A stretch of DNA of 64,000 bases from an uncultured Bacilli bacterium (GCA_934101795.1 CAKORY010000003.1:47839-111838), one strand, 5' to 3'. Numbered from the stretch's first letter, positions 26,739 to 37,069 are shown. Notes: generated by a model from the letters alone, not told the origin. Translations and numbers: made by a program.

Positions 26739-26767
26739 ATTATAACATATCGTATACTTTTTGTATA
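26739..26767 (-). promoter_or_regulatory. Promoter of rlmB-sigH
   Basis: Minus strand: extended -10 TGTTATAAT (TATAAT at 26744-26739), 17-base spacer, -35 TATACA. The transcript would start about 22 bases before ATG 26710. Confidence 0.6.
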
Positions 26768-26805
26768 TATAAAATTTGTTATTTATTTAAAATAATTTTA
26801 TTTCA

Positions 26806-26830
26806 TAATAAAACCCCGATGTTACGGGGA
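26806..26830 (-). terminator. Terminator of tRNA-Thr
   Basis: Minus strand: CCCCG, loop TAACAT, CGGGG, then TTTTATT, 12 bases after the tRNA 3' end. Confidence 0.8.
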
Positions 26831-26841
26831 TTGTTTCTAAA

Positions 26842-26917
26842 TGGTGCTGGAAATGGGACTTGAACCTATGACCTATGCGTTACGAGGGCATTGCTCTACC
26901 AACTGAGCTATTCCAGC
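26842..26917 (-). tRNA. tRNA-Thr (anticodon CGU), CCA encoded
   Basis: 76 bases. The acceptor stem GCTGGAA/TTCCAGC, D-arm GCTC...GAGC, T-arm with GTTCAAGTC and 3' ACCA are all clear. The anticodon loop CTCGTAA gives CGT, reading the Thr codon ACG. The anticodon stem ATGCC/CGCAT has a C31-C39 mismatch next to the loop; the other four pairs are good. A terminator follows. Confidence 0.9.
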
Positions 26918-27001
26918 AACTAATAATAGTATACCACAAATCTTAAAAATAACAACTTTTATTTTGTTGTTTTACGTGTTAAAATACTAACAGGTGGTTA
27001 T

Positions 27002-27913
27002 ATGTTTAAAAATACATTAGATAATAAAAGATATCATACTTTGAATTACTTTTTTAAGAAAAAGTTTGGGCAAAAAGTTTTTAAAGTACCTTTAGATATA
27101 AATAGTATATGTCCAAATCAAGCAAGTGGTGGTTGTATATATTGTTCTAATAAGTCTGTTGCTAGTATTAGTGATAATAGTTTGGATATTTTAGAGCAAT
27201 TTGAAAATGGAAGAAAAATTATGGAACAAAAATGGCCAGATAGTTTGTATATTCCTTATTTTCAATCTGGGACAAATACTTATAATGATAAAAATTTAGT
27301 TAAGGGTTATGTTGATAAACTTCTTATGATACCTAAAGTTGTAGGAATTGATATTGCAACTAGACCAGATTGTTTATCAGATGAATGGCTTGATTATTTG
27401 GAAGAGTTAAATAAAAAAACATTTTTAATCGTGGAACTTGGACTTCAAAGTAGTAATGATAATACTTTAAGATTTATAAATCGTGGACATAACAGTAAAA
27501 CATTTAAAGATGCCGCCCAAAAATTACATGCAAGAAATATTTTTGTGGTTGCTCATATTATAAATGGGCTTTTTTATGAAACTAAGGAAGATATGATTAA
27601 TACCATTAAATTTGTTAATGATTGCAAGGTTGATGGGATTAAAATACATATGCTTTATATAGCAAAAAATACTCCGCTGGCTAGTTTATATGAAAAAAAT
27701 AAATTTCATATTTTAACTAGAGAGGAGTATATTGATATTGTTTGCTCTCAACTTAGGCTTTTAAATGAAGATGTTGTGGTGATGAGGATTACTGGGGATC
27801 CTATTTTAAATGAATTGGTGGCACCAGAATGGCTCATAAAGAAGTTTATGGTTTTAAACGGAATTGATCAAGAGATGGTTAAAAGAAATATTTATCAAGG
27901 GGACCTATTTTAG
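27002..27913 (+). CDS. ytqA: Radical SAM protein, YtqA/TIGR01212 family
   Basis: 303 residues. The Fe-S site is ICPNQASGGCIYCS, with the C-x7-C-x2-C spacing of the TIGR01212 group. YFQSGTNTYND, GIDIATRPDCLSDEW and IVELGLQSSNDNTLRFINRG follow, all typical. B. subtilis ytqA lies next to ytqB (mnmM), which hints at a tRNA-related job; here the two are separated. AGGTGG precedes ATG 27002. Its end overlaps the convergent pncC gene by 4 bases. Confidence 0.85.
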   Translation: MFKNTLDNKRYHTLNYFFKKKFGQKVFKVPLDINSICPNQASGGCIYCSNKSVASISDNSLDILEQFENGRKIMEQKWPDSLYIPYFQSGTNTYNDKNLVKGYVDKLLMIPKVVGIDIATRPDCLSDEWLDYLEELNKKTFLIVELGLQSSNDNTLRFINRGHNSKTFKDAAQKLHARNIFVVAHIINGLFYETKEDMINTIKFVNDCKVDGIKIHMLYIAKNTPLASLYEKNKFHILTREEYIDIVCSQLRLLNEDVVVMRITGDPILNELVAPEWLIKKFMVLNGIDQEMVKRNIYQGDLF

Positions 27914-28392
27914 TTCTCTTTTTTTAATATTTCATATAAGTTGTCAATAATTTTATCTATTACTTCTTCTTTATTTTCTTTTCTTGATGATTTTGTTACT
28001 TTTAAAAAGTCACTATAAACAATATCTTCATCTTTATTATAGATACTAAAGTAAACTATATTATCATCACCAGATAAGTTATGTGGATCTACTCTATTTA
28101 GTTTACCCGTTATACCTATGGCATAATTTGAACTAGTAAACTGTGATATTTTCTTAGACATTTCTATAGCTGTTGCCATGCTATAAACTGAGTATTCATC
28201 TATTATTTCTTTAGGTACACCCATTTTTATTTTAAATTCATTTGAATATGTTACTGCGCTAAATTTTAGTATTTCACTTGCACCAGGTATGTTGGTTATG
28301 GCATTTGCTAGACCTCCGCCGGTACAAGATTCCATTGTTGATATTGTCTTATTTTGTTTTGTTAATATTTCTACAATTTTCTCTAATTTCAT
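27910..28392 (-). CDS. pncC: CinA C-terminal domain protein (nicotinamide-nucleotide amidase, PncC)
   Basis: 160 residues forming only the CinA C-terminal (PncC) domain. TMESCTGGGLANAITNIPGA carries the catalytic Ser/Thr region, followed by FSAVTYSNEFKIKMGV and YAIGITGKLNRVDP. PncC deamidates nicotinamide mononucleotide to nicotinate mononucleotide in NAD recycling. Many bacteria have the fused CinA; the stand-alone form is also common. The gene follows the DUF362 gene with a 2-base gap, so they share a transcript. Confidence 0.88.
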   Translation of the reverse strand: MKLEKIVEILTKQNKTISTMESCTGGGLANAITNIPGASEILKFSAVTYSNEFKIKMGVPKEIIDEYSVYSMATAIEMSKKISQFTSSNYAIGITGKLNRVDPHNLSGDDNIVYFSIYNKDEDIVYSDFLKVTKSSRKENKEEVIDKIIDNLYEILKKEN

Positions 28393-28394
28393 AA

Positions 28395-29282
28395 TTATCT
28401 ATCTATCCTCACTAGTTCGTATTCTGTTGCTCCTAAGCCAAGTTTTTCTGCTTCTTCAACAGTATGAATTGCATGTCTATCAAGCATTCTTTCCTTTAAT
28501 GAGTTTGCGCCTTCTTCAGTTAAATTCATAATAGTATCATAACAGCATTTATCTATGGCAACTGGGTCTAGGGATGCAAAAATACCAATATTAGCAATTT
28601 CTGGATCTTTTGGATTATTATCGCAATCACAATCTATGGAAATATTATTAGCAATATTTATATATAGCATGTTTTCTGGTTTAAAGTAATCAACAACAGA
28701 TTTATCTGCTTCAGCCATACTTTCTAGGAAATTATCTTGGGCAGTTTCTAATTTCCAACATTCATCTGGTATGGTTGTTTTTCCTGCTGAATGAATCCAT
28801 GCTTTACCATTTTTTGAAGCAACTCCGATTGACATATTTTTTAAAGCTCCGCCGAAGCCACCCATTATATGGCCTTTAAAGTGTGATAGCATTAACATTG
28901 AATCATAATTTTTAATATGACTTCCGACATAGTTTATGCCATTTAAGTGTTTTCCACCATTTATAGGAATATCAATTTCACCATCTTCGTCCATAATATC
29001 ACATGGAGCAATATCATAAAAACCATGGTCTTTGATAGCTTGCCAGTGGTCACTTGGATTCATTCTTTTTCCAGCATAAGCAGTGCAACATTCTACGATT
29101 GTTCCATTTAATTTACTTACTAAATCTTTAATTAAGTTGGGATTTAAAAAGTTATGTCCACCAGGTTCTCCGGTAGAAATTTTAACTGCAACTTTTCCTT
29201 TTAATTCATGATTTAAACTTTCATAAATTTTAACTAAACTTTCACTTGTTATTTCTTTTGTAAAATATACTTTACTTTTCAT
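28395..29282 (-). CDS. DUF362-family protein
   Basis: 295 residues matching the DUF362 fold (VAVKISTGEPGGHNFLNPNL, then MLMLSHFKGHIMGGFGGALK, then GIFASLDPVAIDKCCYD). Many homologues carry a C-terminal 4Fe-4S ferredoxin module; none is seen here, though single cysteines remain (CDCDNNP, DKCCYD). Proposed roles concern Fe-S or electron transfer, but no reaction is established. It is transcribed with pncC. It marks the left border of the accessory region. Confidence 0.8.
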   Translation of the reverse strand: MKSKVYFTKEITSESLVKIYESLNHELKGKVAVKISTGEPGGHNFLNPNLIKDLVSKLNGTIVECCTAYAGKRMNPSDHWQAIKDHGFYDIAPCDIMDEDGEIDIPINGGKHLNGINYVGSHIKNYDSMLMLSHFKGHIMGGFGGALKNMSIGVASKNGKAWIHSAGKTTIPDECWKLETAQDNFLESMAEADKSVVDYFKPENMLYINIANNISIDCDCDNNPKDPEIANIGIFASLDPVAIDKCCYDTIMNLTEEGANSLKERMLDRHAIHTVEEAEKLGLGATEYELVRIDR

Positions 29283-29761
29283 TGTATCAATCCTTTCATG
29301 TATTTATGATAATACAATTTTGAATTGTTGTCTAGATGGCTTTGTAAGTTATTAATAATGAGTTTATCACAGTTCAACAAATTGTTATGTTAGAAACTAT
29401 ATTAACATCCATTATATAATCACAAAAAAACGACATTTTATTTTGTCATATTCCTACATTTTATTTTACTATTTATAAAGGAAAAAATAAAACTTTGTAG
29501 TACATTCAGAAATTTGTTCTCTTCAGGGAGCGATGTGGATTTTTTAGAAAATTTATTATTTTGTCAAATCTTTAGCAAAGCGTTTTTAGTATATAAATAT
29601 AAGGCCTTACCTAACATTTTCGATATACTCAGACCATAATTGAGCCCTAAATTTATCATTACTATTTTATCGTTATTTGTTATATTTAATATTTAGATAC
29701 GATAAAATTAGTCCTAAATACTTGACTAATACCAATAAATAAGCGATTAATACAATACCTT
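29283..29761. other. 479-bp intergenic region at island edge
   Basis: No convincing gene. Minus-strand signals at the left end would serve the DUF362 gene. An inverted repeat, ATTTTATCGT at 29664-29673 and ACGATAAAAT at 29699-29708 (10-bp arms, 25-base spacer), lies upstream of the small HTH gene and could be a regulator-binding site. Confidence 0.5.
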
Positions 29762-30034
29762 TTGAAAGAAAGTATTTGTGTGATTGCTAAGGAAATATTA
29801 GAGATAATATCAAAGCACTGGTGTTCGAACCAATATATTATGAAAATTGCAAATGTTTCTGCATCAACAGCTATCAAGATTAAACAATCAATTCAGAAAG
29901 AATTTAGGAAGAAAGAGCCTAATAAGTTTATGCCTGCTTATTGTATACCTACCAAAGAAGTCATTAAATATTTTGATTTAGATATAGAGTTTCTTAAATC
30001 AATAGCATACTTTGATAAGAAGATTAATGATTGA
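29762..30034 (+). CDS. Small helix-turn-helix protein
   Basis: 90 residues from a TTG start; the ribosome site is poor, so the true start may differ. The helical segment IMKIANVSASTAIKIKQSIQ is a good HTH candidate, and YCIPTKEVIKYFDLD resembles the C-terminal end of small DNA-binding proteins of phages and integrative elements. Its end overlaps the next small gene by 8 bases. It may be a remnant of the mobile element that carried the defence genes. Confidence 0.5.
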   Translation: MKESICVIAKEILEIISKHWCSNQYIMKIANVSASTAIKIKQSIQKEFRKKEPNKFMPAYCIPTKEVIKYFDLDIEFLKSIAYFDKKIND

Positions 30035-30272
30035 TTATCTAAATAAATGCCTTCCACTTGGAAGATTTAGATCCATAACTATTATTGATGATAATGTCTC
30101 TTGTTTGATTATTGTTATAAATGATGAAGATGGAAATATAACTATTCCAATTATTACTAGCATAGATATTGCAAATAAAATAATAAACAATTGTGAAGAT
30201 GATTCTTTAATTGCTATCAAGGGCAAAATAGATGCTGATGAAAATGGTTTAATAATTAGAGCAAAAAAATAA
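30027..30272 (+). CDS. Small OB-fold-like protein, unknown
   Basis: 81 residues from ATG 30027 (AAGAAG upstream), overlapping the HTH gene as ATGATTGA. It is beta-rich, with alternating hydrophobic strands (SITIIDDNVSCLIIVINDED) and a final strand pair (LIAIKGKIDADENGLIIRAK) reminiscent of OB-fold nucleic-acid binders such as SSB-like proteins, but I recognise no family. Coupling to an HTH gene fits a small element-encoded module. Confidence 0.45.
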   Translation: MIDYLNKCLPLGRFRSITIIDDNVSCLIIVINDEDGNITIPIITSIDIANKIINNCEDDSLIAIKGKIDADENGLIIRAKK

Positions 30273-30290
30273 CATTTTTAGGTCATAAAG

Positions 30291-30315
30291 AAAGAGCCGA
30301 TTAATTTCGACTCTT
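30291..30315. terminator. Hairpin terminator between convergent genes
   Basis: AAGAGCCGA and TCGACTCTT pair with one mismatch around TTAATT, between the OB-like gene and the large nuclease gene. Confidence 0.55.
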
Positions 30316-30317
30316 AT

Positions 30318-33300
30318 TTATTTAATGAATTTATCTATATCTTCTAATATATAAGCATTTATATTAACTTTCATGGCTTTATCACTTATCAAAGGCTCAT
30401 TAACAATAAAGCAATAATCAATTCTCCATTTTTTCTTTTCTAAGCCATAATGTTGAATAATATCCGCAATATGAGCTTTGCACCACTCTACTCTTTTCAT
30501 ATGCTTATTATAAAAGCTTTTTTTATTATTAGGATCAAACAAATCATGGTATTCATTATACATTTCATACATATTTCTTGATAATTCAAAATTTTTAACT
30601 TCACACACGATAATTCTTTTAAACTTTTTAGAGATAAAAAGTACATCAATATCTCCTAATGTATTCTTATCTGAATTATTTATTTTTATACCATTAATTT
30701 TACTAACTTTTTTATATACAATGGAATTTGGAAATGTACACAAATAATTATATACTTTTTCGTTAAAGTCTTCTCCACTTTGTTTATTTATAATACCAAG
30801 GTAAGTTTTCATCTTTTTGCTTCTTGCCTTAAGTGTAGCATTATTAATTATTTCGAACAAAAAGTATATCGCATTTAAAAATGACCTATAACCATAAATA
30901 ATTTCATCTTTATAAATAATAAGTGGTTTTCTATTTAATGAAAGTTCCCTATTGTTTCTCCATGGAAATACATCTACATTTCGATATGGTGTTGGCGGAT
31001 TTAAATAATCTTCTCTTTCAACTTGAGATAAGTATAAAATAATTTTATTTAAAACATCATCACTAACTTGATTATTTGTCTGATCTTTTAGTTCTTTTAT
31101 AGTCGTTGAATACAATGTGTTAAAATCACCATTTTTATCCTCGGCTATTTCCAACAATGATACAGTTACTTCAGTAAAATCTTTAAATGTAAATCCAAAT
31201 TCATCTTCAAAAGCTTCTTCAAATCCAGGAATATCTTTTTTCTCAGTTTCATATTGCGATATCATTTTTTGTTTATCTTTTGCTCTGGCTCCCATCCTAC
31301 CCATCTTTGCATTTTTCAAAAAATGGTTTACTCTTATCAAGAAATCTTTATTGTATCCTAATCGATTAGAATTTAATAAGGTTAATGTATTATCAGCCAT
31401 TTTATAGTTGTAAATATCACATATATATGCATAATCAATTATTTTGGAAGCTTCTGTTAAAATATATTCAATTTCATATAGTGAAATATCATCGCTTCCA
31501 TCTATTTTTATTGATGCAGCTAATTCTATAATAAATTTTAATGCGACTGAAGTTCGATTCAAATCATTTATCTTTTCATCTATCTCTTTTTTTCTATCAG
31601 GATAGCATACTACATCGCTAGCATAATTTGCTTGTCTTATTAATAATGATGATAAATTTTTTTCAAACTCTAGATATAAAAAATCTATTAACTTACGCTT
31701 ATTATACTTTTTAATTTTCTTCAGAATATTATTGTATAGATGTCCAACGATATCATTTAAAATTTTATAATCTTTTATTTTACCATAATGTATTTTTTTG
31801 TCATCTTTTAAATATAGTCCTACATCATCTATTATCAAATTTGAAATAGCATTACTAACGCATAAAACACACTCATCTTCAAAAGGAAGCATATACCCAT
31901 CCCCATTAGAATTCATAATAATTAGTTTCTTTTTATACTTATTACTAAAAATCTGATTAATCAACTCACTTGGATACTCAATTTGATAGATTTCACAGAT
32001 TCTCTTTACTATATTAGATATAAAATCTTTTTCTTTATCATTTTCAGCGGACTCGAAATACCTTAAAGAGTTTTTTTCAAAAGTAATGTCTAACTGTCTA
32101 CTATTAATATTGAATAATATTTTACCAACTTCGCTATCTTTATCATAATGTGTAATATATATTGATGGATCACAATGAATATTAATTTTAAACACTCCAT
32201 TCAAATCTTTAAATAATGTTGAAAATTGATTTAACCAATATGAAATCATATCTATAATTAGATTTGTTATATGGTAAGAATTATTATCAATATTTTCTTC
32301 GCTTAAAACCCATATATTAAATTTATTAAATTCAAGCAAATTGTTTAATTGATGCTTGTAAAATAATCCAGGAGCAAAACAAACTCCATCTTCTTTTTTC
32401 ATCACTTCTAATAAAGATGTTCTACTAAAAAGAGCTAAGTGATAACCATTTTTTATATAAGATTTTAAAATATAATCACTACTATATTCACCAATAAAAA
32501 ACAATAATGCTTCTTTTGAATCACATTCATCACCTAGATAGAATGATTTATCTCTTTCAGAAAAAAGAGCAACAAAATTTAGTTCAGTAAACAAATTCTT
32601 TTTATAATGTTTTAATCTATTTCTAGCAACAATATACTTGTATAAAAACATATTTTCTTCAGACTCATTAATACATATTGACGTTAATTCATATGGAGAA
32701 AGCATTAGTAAATTTTTATTAGAATTCAAATATACCGCACATATCGTATTTCTACCAATAGTTGTTGGGGTAATGATTGATACAATTTTATCTTCTTTAA
32801 AACCATGTTTTAATAATTGCTTTTTGACATTTTTTATTCGATTACTAATATAATTATTATTTATTGAATATTTATATTCTTTGTTAGTTTCATAATCTTT
32901 TCCATCATCAAATAACACAATATTGTAAAAAACTATATCATTGCCACACAAATATATAGATTCATCAACTATATTATTACTTTCAAGTTCCAATTCAAAT
33001 TGTTTACTATCTAATAATTGAAAACCCATACGTGCAAAATCTCTATGCAAGTCATTCAAAAGTAAAAGATTATAATCTTTGAGAACATCAATTTTATAAG
33101 ACATAAAAAACTTTATTATCATATCCATTAATAACATAATAATAATAGTGCAATCTACCAAAACAAATTTCTCACCATATCTAACAAATGGTCTACAATA
33201 AAACTTTTGATTATCGAAATCATCTATTTCATCAATACTTATTTCTCCAAATTCAATAACAAGTTGTTCATATTGTTCTCCAAATAATTCAACCATATCT

Positions 33301-33917
33301 TCTTTACTAAAAGCCACTGTTTCTTTACTTGATTTAAGAACGTTGGCTGAAGGTATTTTAATATCAATATCTTTATTAAAAGATTTTAAATCATTAAGTT
33401 TAATATTTAATGAATTATAAACAAACTCGGATACATTTAGTAAACCCTTAACAATAATATTAAACTTTCTATAATCCTCATTTGGAAAGTCATCTTTATG
33501 GACAACTAATACTTTTAACATATGATCTAAATAATGTGGAGCTAACGTGCTAGCTCCCATAAACAAATGATAATTTCCATAATAAATGACAGGTAATGCA
33601 AAAGGAAATTCAGGAGGATCTATCATATTTTTTCTATTAAGATTAGAAAATTCCTTTATAAAGTACTCAAGCTTATTACGACTCATGATATTTTTGCTCT
33701 TAAAATCATCGTACTTTAATGATAGAGCCGTACTTATAATTGCTTGAAAAACAACCGATTTACTTTGATTTTCGGGAATTAAAATTAATCCAGATATTTG
33801 TGATAGGAAATCAATCATATTATAATTTTTTAATTCTTCCCTTAAACGTTTTATTACTTCAGCATCTCCTTTATTTAATTTTTCCATATTATTATTAAAA
33901 ACTAATTCTGGAACCAT
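30318..33917 (-). CDS. 1199-residue protein with C-terminal PD-(D/E)XK nuclease domain, unknown system
   Basis: No signal or membrane segments beyond short hydrophobic helices (VDCTIIIMLLMDMIIKFFM). Most of the chain is unrecognised, mixed alpha/beta and Asn/Lys/Asp-rich. The last ~130 residues have the restriction-endonuclease core: GEDFNEKVYNYL, then GDIDVLFI, then IIVCEVKNFEL, i.e. E...GDxD...ExK. An excellent TTAGGAGG site precedes ATG 33917. It lies 84 bases after hsdR, separated by a hairpin, and on the same strand, so it belongs to the restriction island but may be expressed separately. A defence nuclease is likely; the large N-terminal part probably senses or recruits. Confidence 0.6.
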   Translation of the reverse strand: MVPELVFNNNMEKLNKGDAEVIKRLREELKNYNMIDFLSQISGLILIPENQSKSVVFQAIISTALSLKYDDFKSKNIMSRNKLEYFIKEFSNLNRKNMIDPPEFPFALPVIYYGNYHLFMGASTLAPHYLDHMLKVLVVHKDDFPNEDYRKFNIIVKGLLNVSEFVYNSLNIKLNDLKSFNKDIDIKIPSANVLKSSKETVAFSKEDMVELFGEQYEQLVIEFGEISIDEIDDFDNQKFYCRPFVRYGEKFVLVDCTIIIMLLMDMIIKFFMSYKIDVLKDYNLLLLNDLHRDFARMGFQLLDSKQFELELESNNIVDESIYLCGNDIVFYNIVLFDDGKDYETNKEYKYSINNNYISNRIKNVKKQLLKHGFKEDKIVSIITPTTIGRNTICAVYLNSNKNLLMLSPYELTSICINESEENMFLYKYIVARNRLKHYKKNLFTELNFVALFSERDKSFYLGDECDSKEALLFFIGEYSSDYILKSYIKNGYHLALFSRTSLLEVMKKEDGVCFAPGLFYKHQLNNLLEFNKFNIWVLSEENIDNNSYHITNLIIDMISYWLNQFSTLFKDLNGVFKINIHCDPSIYITHYDKDSEVGKILFNINSRQLDITFEKNSLRYFESAENDKEKDFISNIVKRICEIYQIEYPSELINQIFSNKYKKKLIIMNSNGDGYMLPFEDECVLCVSNAISNLIIDDVGLYLKDDKKIHYGKIKDYKILNDIVGHLYNNILKKIKKYNKRKLIDFLYLEFEKNLSSLLIRQANYASDVVCYPDRKKEIDEKINDLNRTSVALKFIIELAASIKIDGSDDISLYEIEYILTEASKIIDYAYICDIYNYKMADNTLTLLNSNRLGYNKDFLIRVNHFLKNAKMGRMGARAKDKQKMISQYETEKKDIPGFEEAFEDEFGFTFKDFTEVTVSLLEIAEDKNGDFNTLYSTTIKELKDQTNNQVSDDVLNKIILYLSQVEREDYLNPPTPYRNVDVFPWRNNRELSLNRKPLIIYKDEIIYGYRSFLNAIYFLFEIINNATLKARSKKMKTYLGIINKQSGEDFNEKVYNYLCTFPNSIVYKKVSKINGIKINNSDKNTLGDIDVLFISKKFKRIIVCEVKNFELSRNMYEMYNEYHDLFDPNNKKSFYNKHMKRVEWCKAHIADIIQHYGLEKKKWRIDYCFIVNEPLISDKAMKVNINAYILEDIDKFIK

Positions 33918-33933
33918 GATATTCCTCCTAACT

Positions 33934-33972
33934 AAAAAAGAGCATATTCCATCTTAAAAATGAAACACACTC
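33934..33972 (-). terminator. Hairpin after hsdR
   Basis: Minus strand: AGAG, a small internal loop and TTTCAT pair with ATGGAA and CTCT, then TTTTTT. It separates hsdR from the 1199-residue protein gene. Confidence 0.6.
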
Positions 33973-34000
33973 TATTATTTATATATATTATACCACCAAA

Positions 34001-37000
34001 TTAAAATTTGTTGTTAGATAAACTAAAGAATTTATCAAAGAACTCTAATAATTTATCAATAACTTTATTTTTCTTTTCTTGTCTATCATTATTTGGTGTG
34101 AACATACTCATTGGAGGAAGTATTGTTGATACTTCTGTTCCAGTAGTTTCTACTCTCCCCTGTTCAAATGATCTTTGTATAAAGTTATAAGTTTCTTCCT
34201 TATTAAGATTTTCTTCAACAATTATTTTATCTAATTCTTCTTTCTTTTTACTATTCATAAACGATTCAAAATCAACATATACATTTGAATCTTGGCCTAA
34301 AGAGTCAATAAATGCCATAATTAAATCTTTTTTATTTCTTAAATCTGGGCTTGCCATTATAGCCTTTTGAATATTTACAAGTATTTCTTTATCTTCCATA
34401 TTTGAGTCATGGTACTTTTTAACTAATGCCAAAATATAATCAATATTAACTTCAATTGACTTAATTAATTCCATTTCAAATATAACATCTTCTGTAACAT
34501 CCGTTTTTTCTCTTTTTGCTTTATTTCTGAATTCATTATAAAGTTCTATGTAGATGCTGTGATAATCCTGTTTATCCCTTTCATTGATTAGTTCTTCATT
34601 TTTGAATTCATCGAATGATGATAAGATGTTAGTAACTTTTAATATCGCACCATATAGTTTTATAAATTCTTTTTGTTCTGTTTCACTTTGCATTAATTCC
34701 CCTGGTGCAAATTTTGAAGTTAACTTTTCAACTAAAGATTTATACCCTTCAAAGGTTTTACCATTTTCATCTTTATATCCATAGTAGTAATCTTTATATG
34801 GTTTTAAAAGTACAATCCCACGTGCATTCTCATCACCAAATTTAGCAAGTGCTTCATTAAGTCTATCTTCTAAGTTTCTAAATGAAATTATATTACCATA
34901 TGTTTTAACACTATTTAAGATTCTATTTGTTCTTGAAAAAGCTTGAATTAATCCATGCCATTTTAAATTTTTATCAACCCATAATGTATTTAATGTTTTA
35001 GCATCAAATCCTGTTAAAAACATATTAGCTACAATTAATATATCTATTTCTCTATTTTTCATTCTTAAGGATACATCTTTATAATAGTTTTGAAATTTTT
35101 CTGATGTTGTATCATAGCTTGTTCCGAACATGTTGTTATAATCTTTAATTGCATTTTCAAGAAAAGTTCTATCATCAGTACTTAGTGCTTCAGTTGATTC
35201 TGAATTTTCATCAATTACTCCATCTTCTCCATTAACTCCATAAGAATATATTAAAGCAACTTTAAGATTACTATTTTTAGAATCTAGTTGTTTTTTAAAT
35301 TCTGAGTAATATTCCTTAGCCATTTTAATATTTGATACTGCAAATATAGAATTAAAACCGTTGATATTTTTTTTGGATTTAATTTCTTCTGTATTTTGTC
35401 TTTTAGCTACATCTATAATATTATCTAAAGTTGAATAAACATAACTTTCAGATGTCTTTGTCTTCGTAGAGAAATGTTCTATTACGTAAGTTGTAATTAA
35501 ACATATACGCATTTGATTATCATATAATTTTTCCTCATCTATGTTATATATCTTTTCATCTTTTACGTCATTTGATATATTTGTTCCACCAACATACTCA
35601 TATCTAAATGGTAATACGTTTTTGTCTGCTATTGCATTTACGATTGTATAAGTATGTAATCTTTCTCCAAAGATTTGTTCAGTTGTTTCCGAAATACCTT
35701 TTATTGTTCTAGCATTTTCTGGGAATATTGGGGTTCCTGTAAATCCAAACAAATAATATTTTTTAAAATTTTTAATAATTGCTTTGTGCATATCTCCGAA
35801 TTGAGATCTGTGACATTCATCAAATATAAATACTACATGTTTATCAAATACATTACTATTTTCATTTTTCTTAATAAATTGTGATAATTTTTGTATTGTA
35901 GTTATTATTATTTTTGCATTAGGGTCATTTAATTGTTCTTCTAATACTTTGGTTGATGTATTAGAGTTAGCAGCTCCTTCTTTAAATCTATCATATTCTT
36001 TCATTGTTTGATAGTCTAAATCTTTTCTATCCACAACAAATAATACTTTATCAATAAAATCTAATTTACTAGCAAGTTGTGATGTTTTAAAAGATGTTAA
36101 TGTTTTTCCAGAACCGGTTGTATGCCAAATATATCCACCTGATTTAATAGTTCCATAGAATTTATTATTGTAGGCTATGGTAATTCTATTTAAAATTTTT
36201 TCAGTAGCAACTATTTGATAAGGCCGCATTACTAATAATTCTTCTTCAGAAGTAAATACACAATACTTAGTTAAAATATTTAATATTGTATGCTTAGTAA
36301 AGAATGTTTTAGCAAAATCGATTAAATCTGTTATCCCATTATTTTTTTGATCTGCCCAATATGAAGTAAATTCAAATGAATTAGACTTCTTTTTCTTTTG
36401 ATTATTGATATGAAATTCCCTTGTAGTATTTGAATAATACTTGGTTAATGTTCCATTTGAAATAACAAATATTTGAACGAAATTATATAATCCAGAACCT
36501 GCCCAGAATGAATCTCTTTGATATCTTTCTATTTGATTGAAAGCTTCTCTTAAATCTACTCCTCTTTTCTTTAATTCAATATGAACCAAAGGTAAACCAT
36601 TAACTAAAATAGTTACATCATATCTATTATCTTGATTCCCATCATTATTAACGTATTGATTTAATACTTGAAGATTATTGTTATGAATATTATTCTTATC
36701 TATTAAATAAATATTCTTCTTTTCACCTGAATCAAGAGTTATCTCTTGCTTATAATCTTCTTGAATTAATCTTGTTTTTTCAATGATATAATCATTTTTA
36801 TTAGCAATTATTTTAGTAAAGAAGTCATCCCATTCTCCATCGGTAAATCTATAATTATTTAATTTTTCTAATTGCATTCTTAGATTAAGAATCAATTGAT
36901 CTTCTGAATGTATATTTAATCTTTCATATCCTTGTTCAACTAAATTTTTAATTAATTCTTTTTCAAGAGCATCTTCGCTTTGAAAAGATTTTGATTCTCT

Positions 37001-37069
37001 ATTTAATCCCTTATATTCAGCTAATACTGTTGAGTTATCATTTTCACTTATTAAACTTATACTATTCAT
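34001..37069 (-). CDS. hsdR: Type I restriction enzyme R subunit (HsdR)
   Basis: 1022 residues, close to the ~1038 of EcoR124-type (IC) subunits. The N-terminal nuclease has DVTILVNGLPLVHIELKKRG (PD-(D/E)XK). Motor motifs follow: IWHTTGSGKTLTSF (Walker A), FIFDECHRSQFGD (DEAD-like), FGFTGTPIF and, late, LIQAFSRTNRI. It translocates and cuts unmodified DNA with HsdM and HsdS. GGAGGTAAAAG precedes ATG 37069, which overlaps the prrC-like stop by 8 bases. Confidence 0.95.
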   Translation of the reverse strand: MNSISLISENDNSTVLAEYKGLNRESKSFQSEDALEKELIKNLVEQGYERLNIHSEDQLILNLRMQLEKLNNYRFTDGEWDDFFTKIIANKNDYIIEKTRLIQEDYKQEITLDSGEKKNIYLIDKNNIHNNNLQVLNQYVNNDGNQDNRYDVTILVNGLPLVHIELKKRGVDLREAFNQIERYQRDSFWAGSGLYNFVQIFVISNGTLTKYYSNTTREFHINNQKKKKSNSFEFTSYWADQKNNGITDLIDFAKTFFTKHTILNILTKYCVFTSEEELLVMRPYQIVATEKILNRITIAYNNKFYGTIKSGGYIWHTTGSGKTLTSFKTSQLASKLDFIDKVLFVVDRKDLDYQTMKEYDRFKEGAANSNTSTKVLEEQLNDPNAKIIITTIQKLSQFIKKNENSNVFDKHVVFIFDECHRSQFGDMHKAIIKNFKKYYLFGFTGTPIFPENARTIKGISETTEQIFGERLHTYTIVNAIADKNVLPFRYEYVGGTNISNDVKDEKIYNIDEEKLYDNQMRICLITTYVIEHFSTKTKTSESYVYSTLDNIIDVAKRQNTEEIKSKKNINGFNSIFAVSNIKMAKEYYSEFKKQLDSKNSNLKVALIYSYGVNGEDGVIDENSESTEALSTDDRTFLENAIKDYNNMFGTSYDTTSEKFQNYYKDVSLRMKNREIDILIVANMFLTGFDAKTLNTLWVDKNLKWHGLIQAFSRTNRILNSVKTYGNIISFRNLEDRLNEALAKFGDENARGIVLLKPYKDYYYGYKDENGKTFEGYKSLVEKLTSKFAPGELMQSETEQKEFIKLYGAILKVTNILSSFDEFKNEELINERDKQDYHSIYIELYNEFRNKAKREKTDVTEDVIFEMELIKSIEVNIDYILALVKKYHDSNMEDKEILVNIQKAIMASPDLRNKKDLIMAFIDSLGQDSNVYVDFESFMNSKKKEELDKIIVEENLNKEETYNFIQRSFEQGRVETTGTEVSTILPPMSMFTPNNDRQEKKNKVIDKLLEFFDKFFSLSNNKF

